Shown here in pieces: positions 39,196 through 51,579 of a stretch of 64,000 nucleotides of DNA. This DNA is from Ursus arctos. Its lineage: Eukaryota > Chordata > Mammalia > Carnivora > Ursidae. The position numbers were made by a program, and so were the translations under genes. The notes beneath the pieces are model-generated. The model searched no databases, was not told the origin of the DNA, and saw only the letters and a program-made list of their open reading frames with translations. Every line of letters starts with the position of its first letter. The stretch's first letter is position 1. Where the stretch lies: assembly GCF_023065955.2 (NCBI RefSeq), contig NW_026622985.1, positions 79,101,931 through 79,165,930 on the forward strand, in the 5' to 3' direction.

Positions 39196-39211
39196 CACCG
39201 CACGTGCGGTG
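39196..39211. promoter_or_regulatory. 16-bp perfect palindrome centred on an E-box
   Basis: The sequence caccgcacgtgcggtg is its own reverse complement and has CACGTG at its centre, the high-affinity site class for MYC/MAX, USF and CLOCK/BMAL1 bHLH factors. It carries four CpGs in a CpG-poor intron. Function is inferred from motif only. Confidence 0.4.
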
Positions 39212-41189
39212 CTCTCAAGAAGAGGCAGCATGGCGTCAGTTGATAGACACCACCACCTCACCCAGCACTGCCTCGCCCCTGTTCTTCTAAAGGGCACAGC
39301 CTTCCTTTCGTACACTGAACGTGGGGATCAAAAAGTCCACGACACCTGTGAACTAGCTCTGGCTTTGCTGCACACTCAGACGTTTGTCGTTTCCGCTGGG
39401 GCTTCACGCAGTAATTTCGGCTCACCCTGGGGGGATCTGGGTGCCTAGGGTCAAGCTTGAGTCAGGGGGTGAAGGAAGGGCTCTTGTGCTTAGGAGGGGG
39501 TCTGTATCTACCAGGGGACGGAGAATGGAGACAGTTTTTATCCGCTGCTTTCTCAACTCTAGAGACAAGCACAGGAGGGGGGTGTGTGTCTGTGTGGTGT
39601 TCTGTTCTCCCTCATTGAAATGCCCTCTGATTCTTTGTTGGGAAAGGTGATGGAAACACCCACAACCCATGACCTTTCCGGTGCCATGCCCTAAGTAGAG
39701 CTCATTTTTAAAACTGCATCTCGAATGCTAAGTACTTACTACTTCACTCACCTAGTGGGATGACCAGGGGTCTTTGACTCCCAGGGCTCTTAAAAGGCAA
39801 GTTAGCACTGACTACAAAGGCAAAACGTGGTTAACTTAGCCGCTTTTCTCTTTATGTATTGTAGTGTGAACTCTGTTGCTCCTCTAACGCATCTATACAC
39901 ATAAGCAGCTGTTGCCCACCACACCGAGCAAAGTCGTTCCGCACGGCAGAGGGGCGGAGAGAGCTTGAGTCTGCTGCCTTGCACGGCATGTACCAGTTCC
40001 CAGAAACTCCTGGGGGTAGAGTTTTGGCTGAGGGGAAAGTATTTGGGGGGCCACCCGGCAGCTTACCCTGCACCATGACCTCTACCCAGCAGAGGGAGCT
40101 ACTTACCTGAGTGGGCAGTTAATGGTGACCATTGGGACTTGCGGTTCCCCAGAGCTGCTTGTTGCCATCAGGGAGCTTGCAGTCCTTTGTGTCAGCCCAA
40201 GTACAGGGCCAGGCTTCCAGAAGAGCACTGCCATCACAGTCATGTTTCCTGAGTGCCCAGTGGGTTTAGGTCACTATTTTGGATGCCCCTTTCCCGGAAG
40301 GAAGATTTCACTAGAAACCCAGTGTCACTATGTCAGGTAGCTCTGCAGTCTGCAGATGCCAAACCTGGAGAAGGCGGCCAGCTCTCTGTGAAGCTGCTTA
40401 ATTACATGTGAAGCTGCCAGCAGGACGATTGTTCTTTTCCCATGGATCATGAATAAACCATGCTGGCCTGCATAGATGGGGCAGGGGAAGTCTCTGACAA
40501 TTCCATCACCTTCCTCAGCTTTGTTGGACAGGTCTTCCTCCCTTTCAGTCTAAAGCACTCAGAATGGCTGGGAATGAGGAGAGGAAGGGAAAAGAAAAAT
40601 CTATTTCCATATAATGCACATGTTTTTTTCCTAAGATGGGAAGTGGCCCCCTGCTTTCAGATTGTCCTGGCAGCCAGAGTACAAAGGGTTCAAGGCTTGC
40701 CATGGGTAAGAAGCGCTAGTGGCTCAGCTCCTAATATTTGCAGCAAACTACAAACCAGGCCTGATTTGGAGACGAGGCAACTAGTGCAGCAGATGGCAAA
40801 CAGTCCTGCCCCACTGGGGCCCGAGATCGGCACCATCTTCGTCCTTCAGCCAAGGCAGCCTCATTCCTGCTATGCTTGAGCACAGAAAGCATTTATGGCT
40901 TTTTAGAAACTACTTTTTTTTAGGGAAAGATGGAAGAAGGCAAAACAAATATAATGTGGGAAATTCAGTGTAGTTTGAAATATTTCCCTGTCAAACAGCC
41001 TAAAATAGAGCTTTTCCTTTGTTGGGTGGAAGAATTTAGAATCTACATTTCTCCATAGAGCATTGAGTGCAAAAATTAAAAATGGATTATAAATAGAAAT
41101 AAAATGACCCATTCAGTTTCCAAGGACTTGAGTCTACAGCCTTCAGAATACTGAATTAGAGCATTTGAGAACTGTCGGGGCTCTAGAGG

Positions 41190-41305
41190 TTACACAGTCC
41201 AATAGAAACAGTTCATAGTATTTGAGAAACTGAGGCATGAGGAAGGTAATCCTTGGGACACACTCATGTAGTAATGCACGGGAGAGCTAACATCTCCACA
41301 TTCCC
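41190..41305 (+). mobile_element. MIR SINE fragment
   Basis: 'gagaaactgaggcatgagga', 'aggtaatccttgggacacac' and 'tgtagtaatgcacgggagag' follow the MIR core; strongly diverged. Confidence 0.5.
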
Positions 41306-42818
41306 GTCGTATTGATCTTACCTGCACCCTCACCTGCCTCCCAGACAGCCACCTGTTCATCCACTGGCAGTATGGGTAATAGTGGAAGACTGACAGTGGC
41401 ATAGAAAAGGGAATGGGGTGTACGTGGTAGAGGTGGACAGAAGACGTGAACACGTGCATTCTCTAAATTGTATTATTTTGGTGAGAAAAGGACACGAGGC
41501 TAAGTCAGAGGAGGAAGTCATCTGGGGCCTCAGCATTCTGTAAAGAAGACTCTTAACTAGACAGGGGTGCAGAGAGAATGCACACAGGATGAGAAGGCAT
41601 GCCAGAGAGGGAGGAGTACAGGTGTCTCACAAGCCTGGAATTTTCCATTTGCTTTTCCTGATTACTGATCATAGAAAAGCTGTTATCTTTTCATGCCAAA
41701 AACTAAGCTTCAAAAACACCCAAAAGAAACAACCAAAAAGTACTGAACCGTTTTAAATTAAGGGGCTTTGTTTTTCCTTTTGGAGTAGTGGGGAGGTTTA
41801 CATTGTTTGCTTTTTTATTTATCTTTTTTTTCCCCCCCTTTTTCCCCCCCAAACAGAGAGTTGCAGGGCAGGGGTAAAATGTATTGCCCTCTAACTCCTT
41901 GGGCAGGACTCCAGCTCAGGCACTATTTTCTGGTCACTTTCTCCCAGGCCACAGGGTATCACCCCTTGCCCCCAGCGTCCTGCGCTCTTGGGCCTGCTCC
42001 CTCTATTCTCTTAGAGGAGGCAGATCCGAAAACCGTGCCATGTTAGCAGGCTCTGAGCCTTGCCCCCACCTTGTAGATGAGGCTGGTTACCCATCTCGTT
42101 AGCAGTGATGTCTGTGTGTCTTTCAAGGGCTTGTCAAGTGGGGGAGGAACAAATCACATTTTCCAGCAATTTAATTTTATTAAGTCTGATTTTTTTCCCC
42201 CCTTTTCCAAAGCACAGCTAAATGGAGCTAAACATACACACAAAGGCTATATTTAGTCCTGATGGTGTGGTAGAGTAGGGAAGGCACAAACATAGAGGTT
42301 TATCTGCTACCTAGTAAACACAGGGAGGTGTCAGGGCTGGAGAATTCAATACTAATAATAAGCATTTATATGGTACAATGACAACTTTGATACAGGGCAT
42401 AATTTTCTGGGGATTGCTATTAATTGTGCTTCTGCCTGTGAGCGGCCCCCTAGTGAGGGGCTTGGAACACCACGCAGAGTTAAGCTATATTAAACATCAA
42501 TTAACACATCGTAAAATAGAAACCAAATAAAATATGCAAAGGTCAGAATGGCTGTGAACAAGCAGACAAGGCCCTGAGGGGAGAGGGGTTAGGGCCTGGT
42601 GAGTCTAGTACACTGGGACATTCACGCTTCTAGTTGCTCTAAGCTTCTTTGAGTTCCTAAGTTTAGTAGGTTTGCTGGACTAGCTTCCCCAAGTTCAACT
42701 CTTTCCCAAAGAGGTGTCAGAAGCAACTCATTATGGCCGGCAAGAAATGTGAGAAGACAACCAGTCTACCCACACTGTCCAGGGAGACTTTCTGCGGTGA
42801 TGGAAATGTTCTTTATCT

Positions 42819-42970
42819 GCACTGTCCAGTATAGTAGCCACTAGCCACATACGGAGATTGAGCACTTGAAATGTGGGTAGTGGAACTGAGGTACAGAATC
42901 TTTAATAAATTTTTAATTTTAATTTAAATAGCCATATGTGACTAGTGACTGCCATATTGGACAACACAGG
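42819..42970. mobile_element. Non-autonomous hAT-type DNA transposon
   Basis: About 30-bp imperfect terminal inverted repeats: left 'actgtccagtatagtagcca' then ctagccacata; right, on the reverse strand, 'gttgtccaatatggcagtca' then ctagtcacata. They bracket an AT-rich centre, a common mammalian MER-type hAT layout. Family name not assigned. Confidence 0.75.
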
Positions 42971-43554
42971 ACTCTAGACAGTAGACACTCCAGAAACGTT
43001 CAGTTTGCATTGCACTCTTCTTTCTAAACCAATCTACACCTTCCCCCATACCTCTGAATGGTTACTGCTTGTTTTTTGACCCAGTCCTCCCATGCTCTTG
43101 ACTTAAGCTTCCAGATTCTTTCATAAGGGTCATACACAGTGCCAAGAAATGAAAAAGGTCAATGCCTGCATCAAACCAGACAGATGTGGCCTTATCCTTG
43201 CCCCCTTTTCTCCTGGTATCCCCCAGTCAAGCTAATACCAGGTGTTTCCCACTCCCCCAGGCAGAGAAGAAGGGAATGGCTCTGGATCTCTGGTTAAATG
43301 AAGATCGCAGATCCGTGGTGCTATCCCCCTGAACGTCTGATTCAGTTGCTGAGTCTGACCCTTGAATTCTGCAGAACCAGGGGATTATAAATTTCCCAGG
43401 TCATCCAGGGAACTCTCACCTGACATTCTTTGGTCCCTTTGGCACGTAAACTGAAAACACCTTTTCCAATAGCTCTTTAAACACTCATTGAATGCTTAGA
43501 AAGGATCCGTTCATTGGGATGATACAGTATAGAACAGAGCACTGTACTTGTAAT

Positions 43555-43690
43555 AAAAAATCCCATGTGTAAGTCCTGGCTCCTCTACTTACTAAATCTG
43601 TGACCTTGACAAAAGATCATTTAACCTCTCCAAGGCTTCATCTTCCCACATAAAAATGAGCGTGCTAGATTGAATGACCTCTAGGACTGA
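43555..43690 (-). mobile_element. MIR SINE
   Basis: On +, 'gtcctggctcctctacttac', 'taaatctgtgaccttgacaa', 'catttaacctctccaaggct' and 'tagattgaatgacctctagg' are reverse-orientation MIR blocks. Confidence 0.75.
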
Positions 43691-44710
43691 GAAGACCTAG
43701 AAAAGAGATCCAGAGAAAGACACCCTAGTTGCCATGAAGTCCTATACCTCACTCAGTTTCCCCCTTCAGATGTCAGGCATGCATTTCAAGCACCCCTTTC
43801 CTGAGTCTTCCAAGATGCCCACCTGTGTCTAGTTAGCACTGACTCAAACTCGGAAGTTGTCCGGCAGCACAGACACACCCTGAGCCAGACTGGGGGCATT
43901 GTCGCACTCATGTGAACCTCGAGGAGTCCTGAACAGTCCCCAGTTACTTTGAGGCATCCTCAGTGGTAGCATTTTGGTCCGTCGTGGAAAGAAGGCATGA
44001 GGTTTCTTGGCTTGGGAACCAGGTCCATAAAGCAAAAGAGGGGTTTGGGAGTTACCTGTGTGTGCCAGTCATCTTGGCTGGCTGGTTGTCTGCCAGCCCC
44101 CCTCCACCCAGCAGTCACTAGTTACTGCTCCGGGGATTGTCCCCAGCCGCCCAGAGCCCCTGCGGAGCTGCCAACTCCACACAGCTCACAAAGGGCCCCG
44201 TAGCATCTCTAATTGAAGAGCTGGTGAGCGGACGCCCTCAGTAGAGGTATTTTTAGCTACAGTGATACAGCCTCATCGTTTCTGGTGGATGTTTTGTTTA
44301 GTTATTTTTTAAATAAAATAAATAGTTAAAATTGAAGACTGTGGTCCCAAACCCTAGCGCCAACGCCCAAGAAGTTTTGGCACACCCCCTCACCACAGGC
44401 CTAATTAATCCTGTCTAAGACCAGGTGCTGAAGCTCTGAGTTTGCCAGAATATTAGGCCAGAGAGACAGCGTGTACAGAAGGGAGAAGAGCTAGAAATAG
44501 AGAGGAGGCATAATGCAGGCTGGCCTGGTGTGAGGTGCTGAGGTTCCCTCTGAGCAGACTGGGCAGCTGGGAACAACTCTTTCCAGGCCTCTCAGACCTT
44601 TGATGGATCTAGGGGATCAAGTGGGCAGGCCTCAGCTCCTTGCGTTATACAGTAGATCCCATTCTGTACCTTGCTGACTTAGAGAGGGGCTCCAGGGAGG
44701 GAGGGGGGTG

Positions 44711-44854
44711 GGGCAGAGGGAGAGAGAGAATCTTAAGCAGGCTCTGCCCCCAGCTTGGAGCCCAACTTGGGGCTCAGTCTCATGACCTTGAAATCATGAC
44801 CTGAGCTGAAATCAAGAGTCTGACGCTTAACTGACTGAGCCACCCAGGTGCCCC
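44711..44854 (-). mobile_element. CAN-SINE, older and degenerate
   Basis: Reverse-orientation SINE with a recognisable head (ggggcacctgggtggctcag on the - strand) and diverged body ('gacctgagctgaaatcaaga' on +). The poly(A) tail end is lost or replaced by a G/A-rich stretch at 44690-44730. No clear target-site duplication. Its divergence marks it as the oldest of the four copies. Confidence 0.85.
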
Positions 44855-44994
44855 TTGTTTCCTTCACTTTATCATGTTCTGTGACTTGCCACCTTTTCAT
44901 TGGCTTTTTTTATTGTGTACCATGTGATCAGGGGTGAAAGGATATTCACGGAGTTCTCATTAGCCCCCCATAGCAGGATCCTGAATGGATGGGG

Positions 44995-45486
44995 CAGTGG
45001 TTCTCAACCCTGGCTGCACACTGGAATCTCGGAGTGAGGGACGTCTAGGAAAGATGCTCATACCTGGGCCTCCTTGCGAAGATTCTGGTTTCACCAGGCA
45101 CCAGCTTTTTATTTTAAGTTCCCCAGGCATATTAGGTGATACCAAAGAATAGTTTGTTGATTGTGTTCAGTGCGATAATGGCATTGTGGTTATGTAAGAA
45201 AACGGCTGTTTTTTAGAGATGCATACTGAAGTATGGAAAGGTGAGGTGACATCATGTCTGGGATATGCTTTAAAATACATCAAAGAAAAAGGGAGATAGA
45301 TGAAGCAGATCTGTTTTGATGATTACTGTATCTGGATGGTCAGTATATGGGAGTTCATTACTATTCTCTAGTTCCAGTGTTTCGAATTTTTCAAATCAAA
45401 GTTTTTTTAGTAATAAAAAATGTTTTTAAAAAAACTTAGAATCTCTCCAGGGGATTCTAGTGTTCAGCTACGGTTGAGAACCAGTG
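44995..45486. mobile_element. MER5A-type hAT element interrupted by an L1M 3' end
   Basis: The left end 'cagtggttctcaaccctggc' and the right end 'cggttgagaaccagtg' are the inverted termini of MER5A. Inner 'gttccccaggcatattaggt' and 'tccaggggattctagtgttc' are the matching subterminal parts. A normal copy is about 190 bp; this one is about 490 bp because an L1 segment sits in it. Confidence 0.75.
45140..45435 (+). mobile_element. L1M 3' UTR fragment nested in MER5A
   Basis: 'gataatggcattgtggttat', 'gagatgcatactgaagtatg', 'tgacatcatgtctgggatat', 'gggagttcattactattctc' and 'tttcgaatttttcaaatcaa', ending in an A-rich tail, match the 3' UTR of old L1M LINEs in order. Confidence 0.7.
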
Positions 45487-46689
45487 GTTTAGAAGATTAA
45501 ATTTGGATTCCCACACCCTAGATCGGCTCTGACTTGGGGCTTTGCATGAGGTAAGAATGACCTTTCAGGCTAAGTTCCTATAAGTAATATGGACCCTGAG
45601 CTCCTGTGGAGGTGAAGAACGGCGTGGGCTCAAAGAACAGATGACACCTAGAATCAGAATTCAGAGTGGACAACTGTGCAACTTTCTTCTACTGACCTCA
45701 GTACCACCCATTCCCAAAAGCTGTTGTGCTTTGGGCCTTCCTGGCCTTGTCACTTGCCAGTCCTCCTGCCATACACCCTGAGGACCTCTCTTGCCACACC
45801 AGGGCAATAAAAGACCACTACATGGTGACACATGCACAGGAGGGTCCTGATTTCCTTAGTGTTCAGCGCTTTACCTAGTGAGATTTTGCTGAAGCTAGAG
45901 GGAGGGGAGAGGGGGCTGAAACTGCACCTCCCTGCCCCTCTCGGGAGTCCATGTGCTTTCAGTCCTGTGTGCAAGTGTGTAAGGGCTCTTTTGTGTCATC
46001 AGCACCTGTCCCAACTCCCAAGCAGTATTTTGCTCTGGCTGCTCAGCAGGTGGGATAAACAGAAGCTTGCTGCAGCCCAAGTAAACGGTGCTCTGGAGCT
46101 CTGGCTGGAAGCTTCCATGCTACATTTAAATACCATAGCCTGGCTTAGGACACTGACTTAGCACCTCTCCATTCATGAGCAAGCTGCTGGCTCTTCTTTA
46201 TGCAGGGGGCTTTGTGAAGTATACCTATAAGCAAGTCTGTGTGTTGCTAAGGGAAGCTGAAGCAGAGGGAAAGCTACAGACTGCCCAAGGTCACTCGACC
46301 AGCCCAGAGCTTTGCTACCAATAGTATTTACTGAGTGCATGGGTGTCCTTCTTCCCACTTCCTGGGGAAAACTTGGAACAGTCCTTTCAGCAAATGCCAG
46401 CTTGAGAAAGGTGCAGAAGTCACCCCCTGCACCTCTGTAGGAGGGCCCAGAGCATCCGTCTTTCCCCAGGGTCTGAATCACTATTGGTCCTACCACTATT
46501 CAGTGCGAACATTCAGAATGCAAACGGGCAGTCTCTTCCTCTGCCCACTCAGAACAAGTAGCCTCAGAGTCACTAAAATTCAAAACTCCGAGCCGTATGG
46601 CCTTCACTGGACCGTTTGGATGGGAGGAGGCAGATTTCCCTGACTCTCTTATGCTCCCTAGTACGTATCTCCCTGTTGCCAGCCTTGGG

Positions 46690-46815
46690 CTCTCCATCTT
46701 GTTGCTTCCCCCACTGTAGGAGCTCCGCAAGGGCAAGAACCAAGTCTTTCGTCTCCATCGTTCCCCAGCACCTGGCACAGTGCCAGTCACTGCACTGGCT
46801 CTAAATAAGCATATA
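46690..46815 (+). mobile_element. L2 LINE 3' end fragment
   Basis: 'cactgtaggagctccgcaag', 'ggcaagaaccaagtctttcg', 'ccccagcacctggcacagtg' and 'ctctaaataagcatatagat' follow the L2 3' terminal consensus. Confidence 0.65.
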
Positions 46816-47392
46816 GATGAGGAAGTGAACCAGAGGAGGGCTATGGCAGGGAATGCCGCTAGGCTAAGGGTCAGAAACCTGGCATTTTAAAAAGTAGTTT
46901 CTCATTCATTTGGGCTTATGAACCTGAACTGTGTGGTGCTCTTGAGCCCCGCCTGAGTTAGCTTGTCGAGCAGCCTGTGCGACTAGGGAGCGCTTCTGAC
47001 CATTCACGGCTAGAGAGAAACATGCTCTTTGGTTCTCTTTCCACTTTCCTTTGGAATAAATGATAGTGTCCCTGTGCCTTGGTTTCTTCCATTTGATATT
47101 CATGGGCCTCTGAGCAGTCTGTCCCCTCCCCTCCTCACCTGGGACTCTGAGGAGGGTGACATGTTTGCGGGAAGGTTTCCCTTTGTTTTTCCAGGGCAGT
47201 CAGTCAATTGACACTTGTCCAGCTCTCTCGGAAGTTACTCCTCCCGAACCTCAGTGAAACCTCAGGGGCACTAGCTCAGCTAAAGCAAAACTATGTACAA
47301 GAAGCACTTCTGTCCTCAGTGACAGGACTGTCCTGCCTGTCAGAAACCAGCGTGACCACAGAGTCTTTCCCTGTTCCCTCTAGACTCGAAAG

Positions 47393-47565
47393 CAGGGGTT
47401 CTAATCCTGAGCCTGCCCTTGAATCACCTGGCTGTATTTTTAAAATATCAAAATCCTGTCACCACTCCTGGAGATGCCTCTGCATTTGATCTAGAGTCTG
47501 AACGTTGGGATTTTTTAACAGCTCCTCAGTGCTGGCAATGTATACTTGGGACTGAGAACCATTGT
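47393..47565 (+). mobile_element. MER5A-like hAT element
   Basis: 'caggggttctaatcctgagc', 'cttgaatcacctggctgtat' then tttaaaata, and the right end 'acttgggactgagaaccatt' then g. The inverted ends and an overall length of about 173 bp suit a MER5 copy. Confidence 0.65.
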
Positions 47566-49521
47566 CTCAAAGAGTCTTCACTAGAAGGAGATTTGATAGC
47601 ACTTGAACGTCCCACTGCTGGCCTTGCCCTCCCCACCACCACCCGCCCTGGACTGTGGAAGAGGAGAGCATGCATTTGCCTCTTTTGCACACCCCACGTC
47701 ACCATCCTTAGCTGGTTCTGAGACACCGTTCCCAGGCTGTGCGATTGATGGTACAGTATGGTTGGGTCCCCCGCCCACACCCCACACACACTCTCTCTCA
47801 CACGGCCCACTGCTCTTAACCTTGGGCAAGTGACTGGAGCAGAGATAGATTATCTGTGGACAATAGTTTGATTTTGTTTTAGAGGGCATTAGTGAGGGAG
47901 AACAGTCCAGAGCTGTCTTTGCAATTTAAGGTGAATATTTCTTTAAGATTTTAGCTCAAAGAATGCTTGCCCACAGGCTCCCAAATAGCACATCCCATCC
48001 TTCGGCAGCAGAAGAGTCTGCCTTAGCAGTGAAAAGCAAGGCCAGACACCAGTTGAAATCCCAGACAGCTTCCTACCCTCCTTCCATATCTTGTCAGATA
48101 TTTCAAGCTTTAAGTCCTTATTCGTGCTCTGCCTACTTGGCTGGCTGTTCTTGCACTTGAGCGGCTTGTTTGCCTGGACAGGTCCAAGCTGTCTGAGCCA
48201 TCAGCAGCTGCACCTCCTCCCTCGCACCTTCTGTCTGAGCCAACCTTGATTCACAGTAGTGCAGATGGCCCCAGCCTTATCCAGCGACGTCTGCCACTCC
48301 CGTCCCTCTCCTGCCCTGCTTTCCCCCAGATGAAGGGGCTGGGCCAGCCCCTGGCCACTGGTCAACCTGGGGCTAAGATGAAGACGAGTCTTAGTTCATA
48401 CCCTGGCATATAACCCTAGGAATCGTGATAAAAATTGTATCTGAAGCACACAGAAAAAGGGTACAGGAGGGTCTGAGTTCACGTTGTGTATAAGATACTT
48501 TTCAGCCTCCATCAGAGCTAATCTGTTTTTGCAAATATGCTTAGTTCCACCCACTCTGCTTCCTAACTATTACTGGGAGCAGAGAGAGAGAGAGAGGAGA
48601 GAGCCGGTGCCAGAAAGCACCTTTCCTTCTCTTCCTCCCCTTTCCTCCCTTAAATGCAGACTTGACAACTTCTCAGTGCACCACTGCTCAGTTCCTCAGT
48701 CCAGTTTAAGGTGCTGAAAGGTAGTGCCCTGTAATACACCACTGTAATCAGTTCATTTCCCTTCTCCTTGTCCGTCGGCAAGAGAAATGAAGTGACAGGT
48801 AACAAATGCGAACGGGGTCGTGGGTGACCTTGTACATGAGAAGGATCTGCTGCAGTAGCCCTGGGGCCTCACTGCCTTTCCCCATGGCCCCGCTCTGCTG
48901 GGCTGGACAAGCCACAGGAATCAGGGTGTCCCGTCTAGCAGGCTCTCAGAGACAGACCCACAGCCAGACCCCGTAGCAACGGCCAGCAGCGGGAGGGAGT
49001 GCTGCGGCAGCAGTCTGCTCCACCTGTGTGGCTTGCATGGGGCACACAGAGCAAATACAGCAGCTCATTTGAGTCATCGGTAAACCTAAGGGACCCCAGC
49101 AGCTTTGCAATGCCATTGGTTCAGCAGTACTAACGTTCACATGTTTCATCCTGAGGCTTACTTAGCTGTTACACACATTATTTCAAGGCTTTTTTCGCGA
49201 TGAAGAAAACTGTCCCAGTCCTAGGCTGCTTAAACAGGAACATAAGCCCCCAAAGCCAACCCTTTTTATACGGTAATATCGGGACTGAGATGTATTCCCT
49301 GGGGTGTTTTCTTCAGGATGAGGATATTTTTAATCCTTAATAATGATAAAATATCTCTGTCGGCACCCAAGGACCAGTAACATCTGACTAAGGAAGACAG
49401 GGACTGCCTGAGGAGCTACCTGCTTTTCTGTCCATAGTTCGAGGCTAGGCATTTGGTGTGTTCTCTGTCCCAGTGAGCATGGGGCCACTTGGGTGGAATG
49501 GAATTAAAAGACCTTATTCCA

Positions 49522-49715
49522 GGGGTGCCTGGGTGGCTCAGTCGTTAAGCATCTGCCTTCGGCTCAGGGCGTGATCCTGGCGTTATGGGATCGAGCCCCA
49601 CATCGGGCTCCTCCGCTGGGAGCCTGCTTCTTCCTCTCCCACTCCCCCTGCTTGTGTTCCCTCTCTCGCTGGCTGTCTCTGTCAAATAAATAAATAAAAT
49701 CTTTATTAAAAAAAA
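49522..49715 (+). mobile_element. CAN-SINE, youngest copy
   Basis: Full-length element close to the arctoid consensus: 'gtgcctgggtggctcagtcg' head, 'cgttatgggatcgagcccc' body, 'ctctcgctggctgtctctgt', aaataaataaataaaatctt and a long A tail. It is flanked by a perfect 16-bp duplication, aaaagaccttattcca, at 49506-49521 and 49716-49731. The intact duplication and low divergence indicate a recent insertion. Confidence 0.97.
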
Positions 49716-51565
49716 AAAAGACCTTATTCCACTCCAAATGTCATAGCTCCTACAACCTAGGGATGGGGTCTACTCTCTTCTGTCCCACTTGGCAGGTAAG
49801 GAAGAAAGATCCTTGGGCATAGCCCATACTCAGGAGTTTTTCGTGTCTCTGAAGCCACAGATCACCAAGATCACCAAGCTGATCCATTTCCTGTTCTTCA
49901 CGACTGGCCCTGCCCTCCCGGGCTCCCCTCTAGCATTATATGCTGCTCTCTCTTCCTGCTACAATTGTTGCTTAACCTCTTAATTAGGAAACACACTCTT
50001 TTGGATCCATTGTTTTCTCCTTTGACCACATTTTAATGACTTGCCTGCTTTTGTTTTTGAGCTACAAATTCTAGTCATTTAAAACTGCTGGGCTGAGAGT
50101 GACTCACGGGCACAGTCCAGGTTCTCGAGTTGGGTCCCAGGGACCCAAATTGATAGTATTTGCCTTAACTCTTAGAGTAACCATCAGATTTGCAGCCAAA
50201 AACCTGTGGCAGATACACTGCCAACCCCATTCCCAATTATATGAAGGAGAATAGCCCTGGAGCTGCTTGGCACAGGTCAAGAGGACAGAAGAGCTCCAGA
50301 GGGGGGATGCTGCCTTCCCCATCCTGCCAGGCCCCTAAGAGCACCTTCAGAGGCTTGGAGATTGGGATCGGGAGGTTCTGCCCCCCACCTTCTGCCCTCT
50401 GTACTCACTGTGGCACTGCCTGCCTGTAAGCCTGCCTCAGCTCCCAGAGCTGCCTGCGCTGCTCACATCACCCGAGGGTGTGCTCGATGCCAGGATGCCC
50501 TGGACCTGAGACGGTGCGTGAGAATAGCTACTAAGTGCCCAGATGTTTCCTGTTGTCTCAGGCTCCAGGTGTTACATTCGCTAAAGTTTTAGACATGAGC
50601 TATGGCTCTGTTCTCTCGGGACAAGTGGGGAAAGATTCCCCAGCTCACATTTCCAGGGTCTTAATTCCAAACGGACAACCCCATTACCAGGCTCTTAGTG
50701 TCTCCTGCTCCACACACACCTGGCTCCACCTCAGGCCATTTCGTACCAGCAGAGGGAAGCCCCAGGTCCAGCAGCAGCAGTGCTACTCAGGGGCAAAGTC
50801 TTCAACCTTGTAGTATTTTGTAAACTGGAGTAGTGAGGCCTCCCCTTCCAGACCAGAAACGAAATGGAATGACCTTGTGGGGTTGACATGTACAGCACAG
50901 CCAGCATTTATTTGGCTTGTTGATTTCCACATATTAAATGAATCTAGTTGCTGCTGAACTTCCTTGCCTCCATGTGATGGTCAGGTTCTGTATCCACCAT
51001 GGCGTTCATGCAGGGATGGGAGAAAGACAGCTTTGCTGCTTTCCTCTGGCACCTGAAAATGGTTCTCTGTGCTACACGGAGTTGCCAGTGAGGAATTGCT
51101 GCAGTAGCTCTCTGGAGAATCACCAGGGAGACCCCTCTATCTCCTGCCAAGCTAAACAAACCCTGCCCATGCCCTACTGTGAATCACACCTCTCTGCAGC
51201 TTCATTCCTCCTTCCCCAGCTCAGCACAGGGCGCCGCCTTACGGGAAAGTCCCGCGTGTCAGCAGAAGAGGCGTTTGAGAAGAAGTGAACTGATGTAGGG
51301 AGGGGGAGTGCCGCTCAGTCATCTTTTAAGCAGAAAGGAAAAGGTCATCAGAGCCATATGGGGCCTGGGTTGGCTTATCGTTGACTCTGCCTTGCTGCGG
51401 CAGAGGGGCCAGCTCATTGGGGCCAGCACCAGGCGCTGCCAGCCCCATCCAGCTCCTGACGGCCCAGGCACAAAGAAACGCATGCTCTGTGTACACAAAT
51501 GGGCCTGCATGTCAGCGTGAGCCCATTTTTAGCCCTTGCCCAGGAAGGGCAGCCCATGACACAGT

Positions 51566-51579
51566 AATTTAATTAAATT
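51566..51579. promoter_or_regulatory. 14-bp AT palindrome with TAATTA homeodomain core
   Basis: aatttaattaaatt is a perfect palindrome containing TAATTA, the paired homeodomain core, in an otherwise GC-balanced stretch. Chance occurrence of AT palindromes is common, so the functional reading is weak. Confidence 0.2.
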
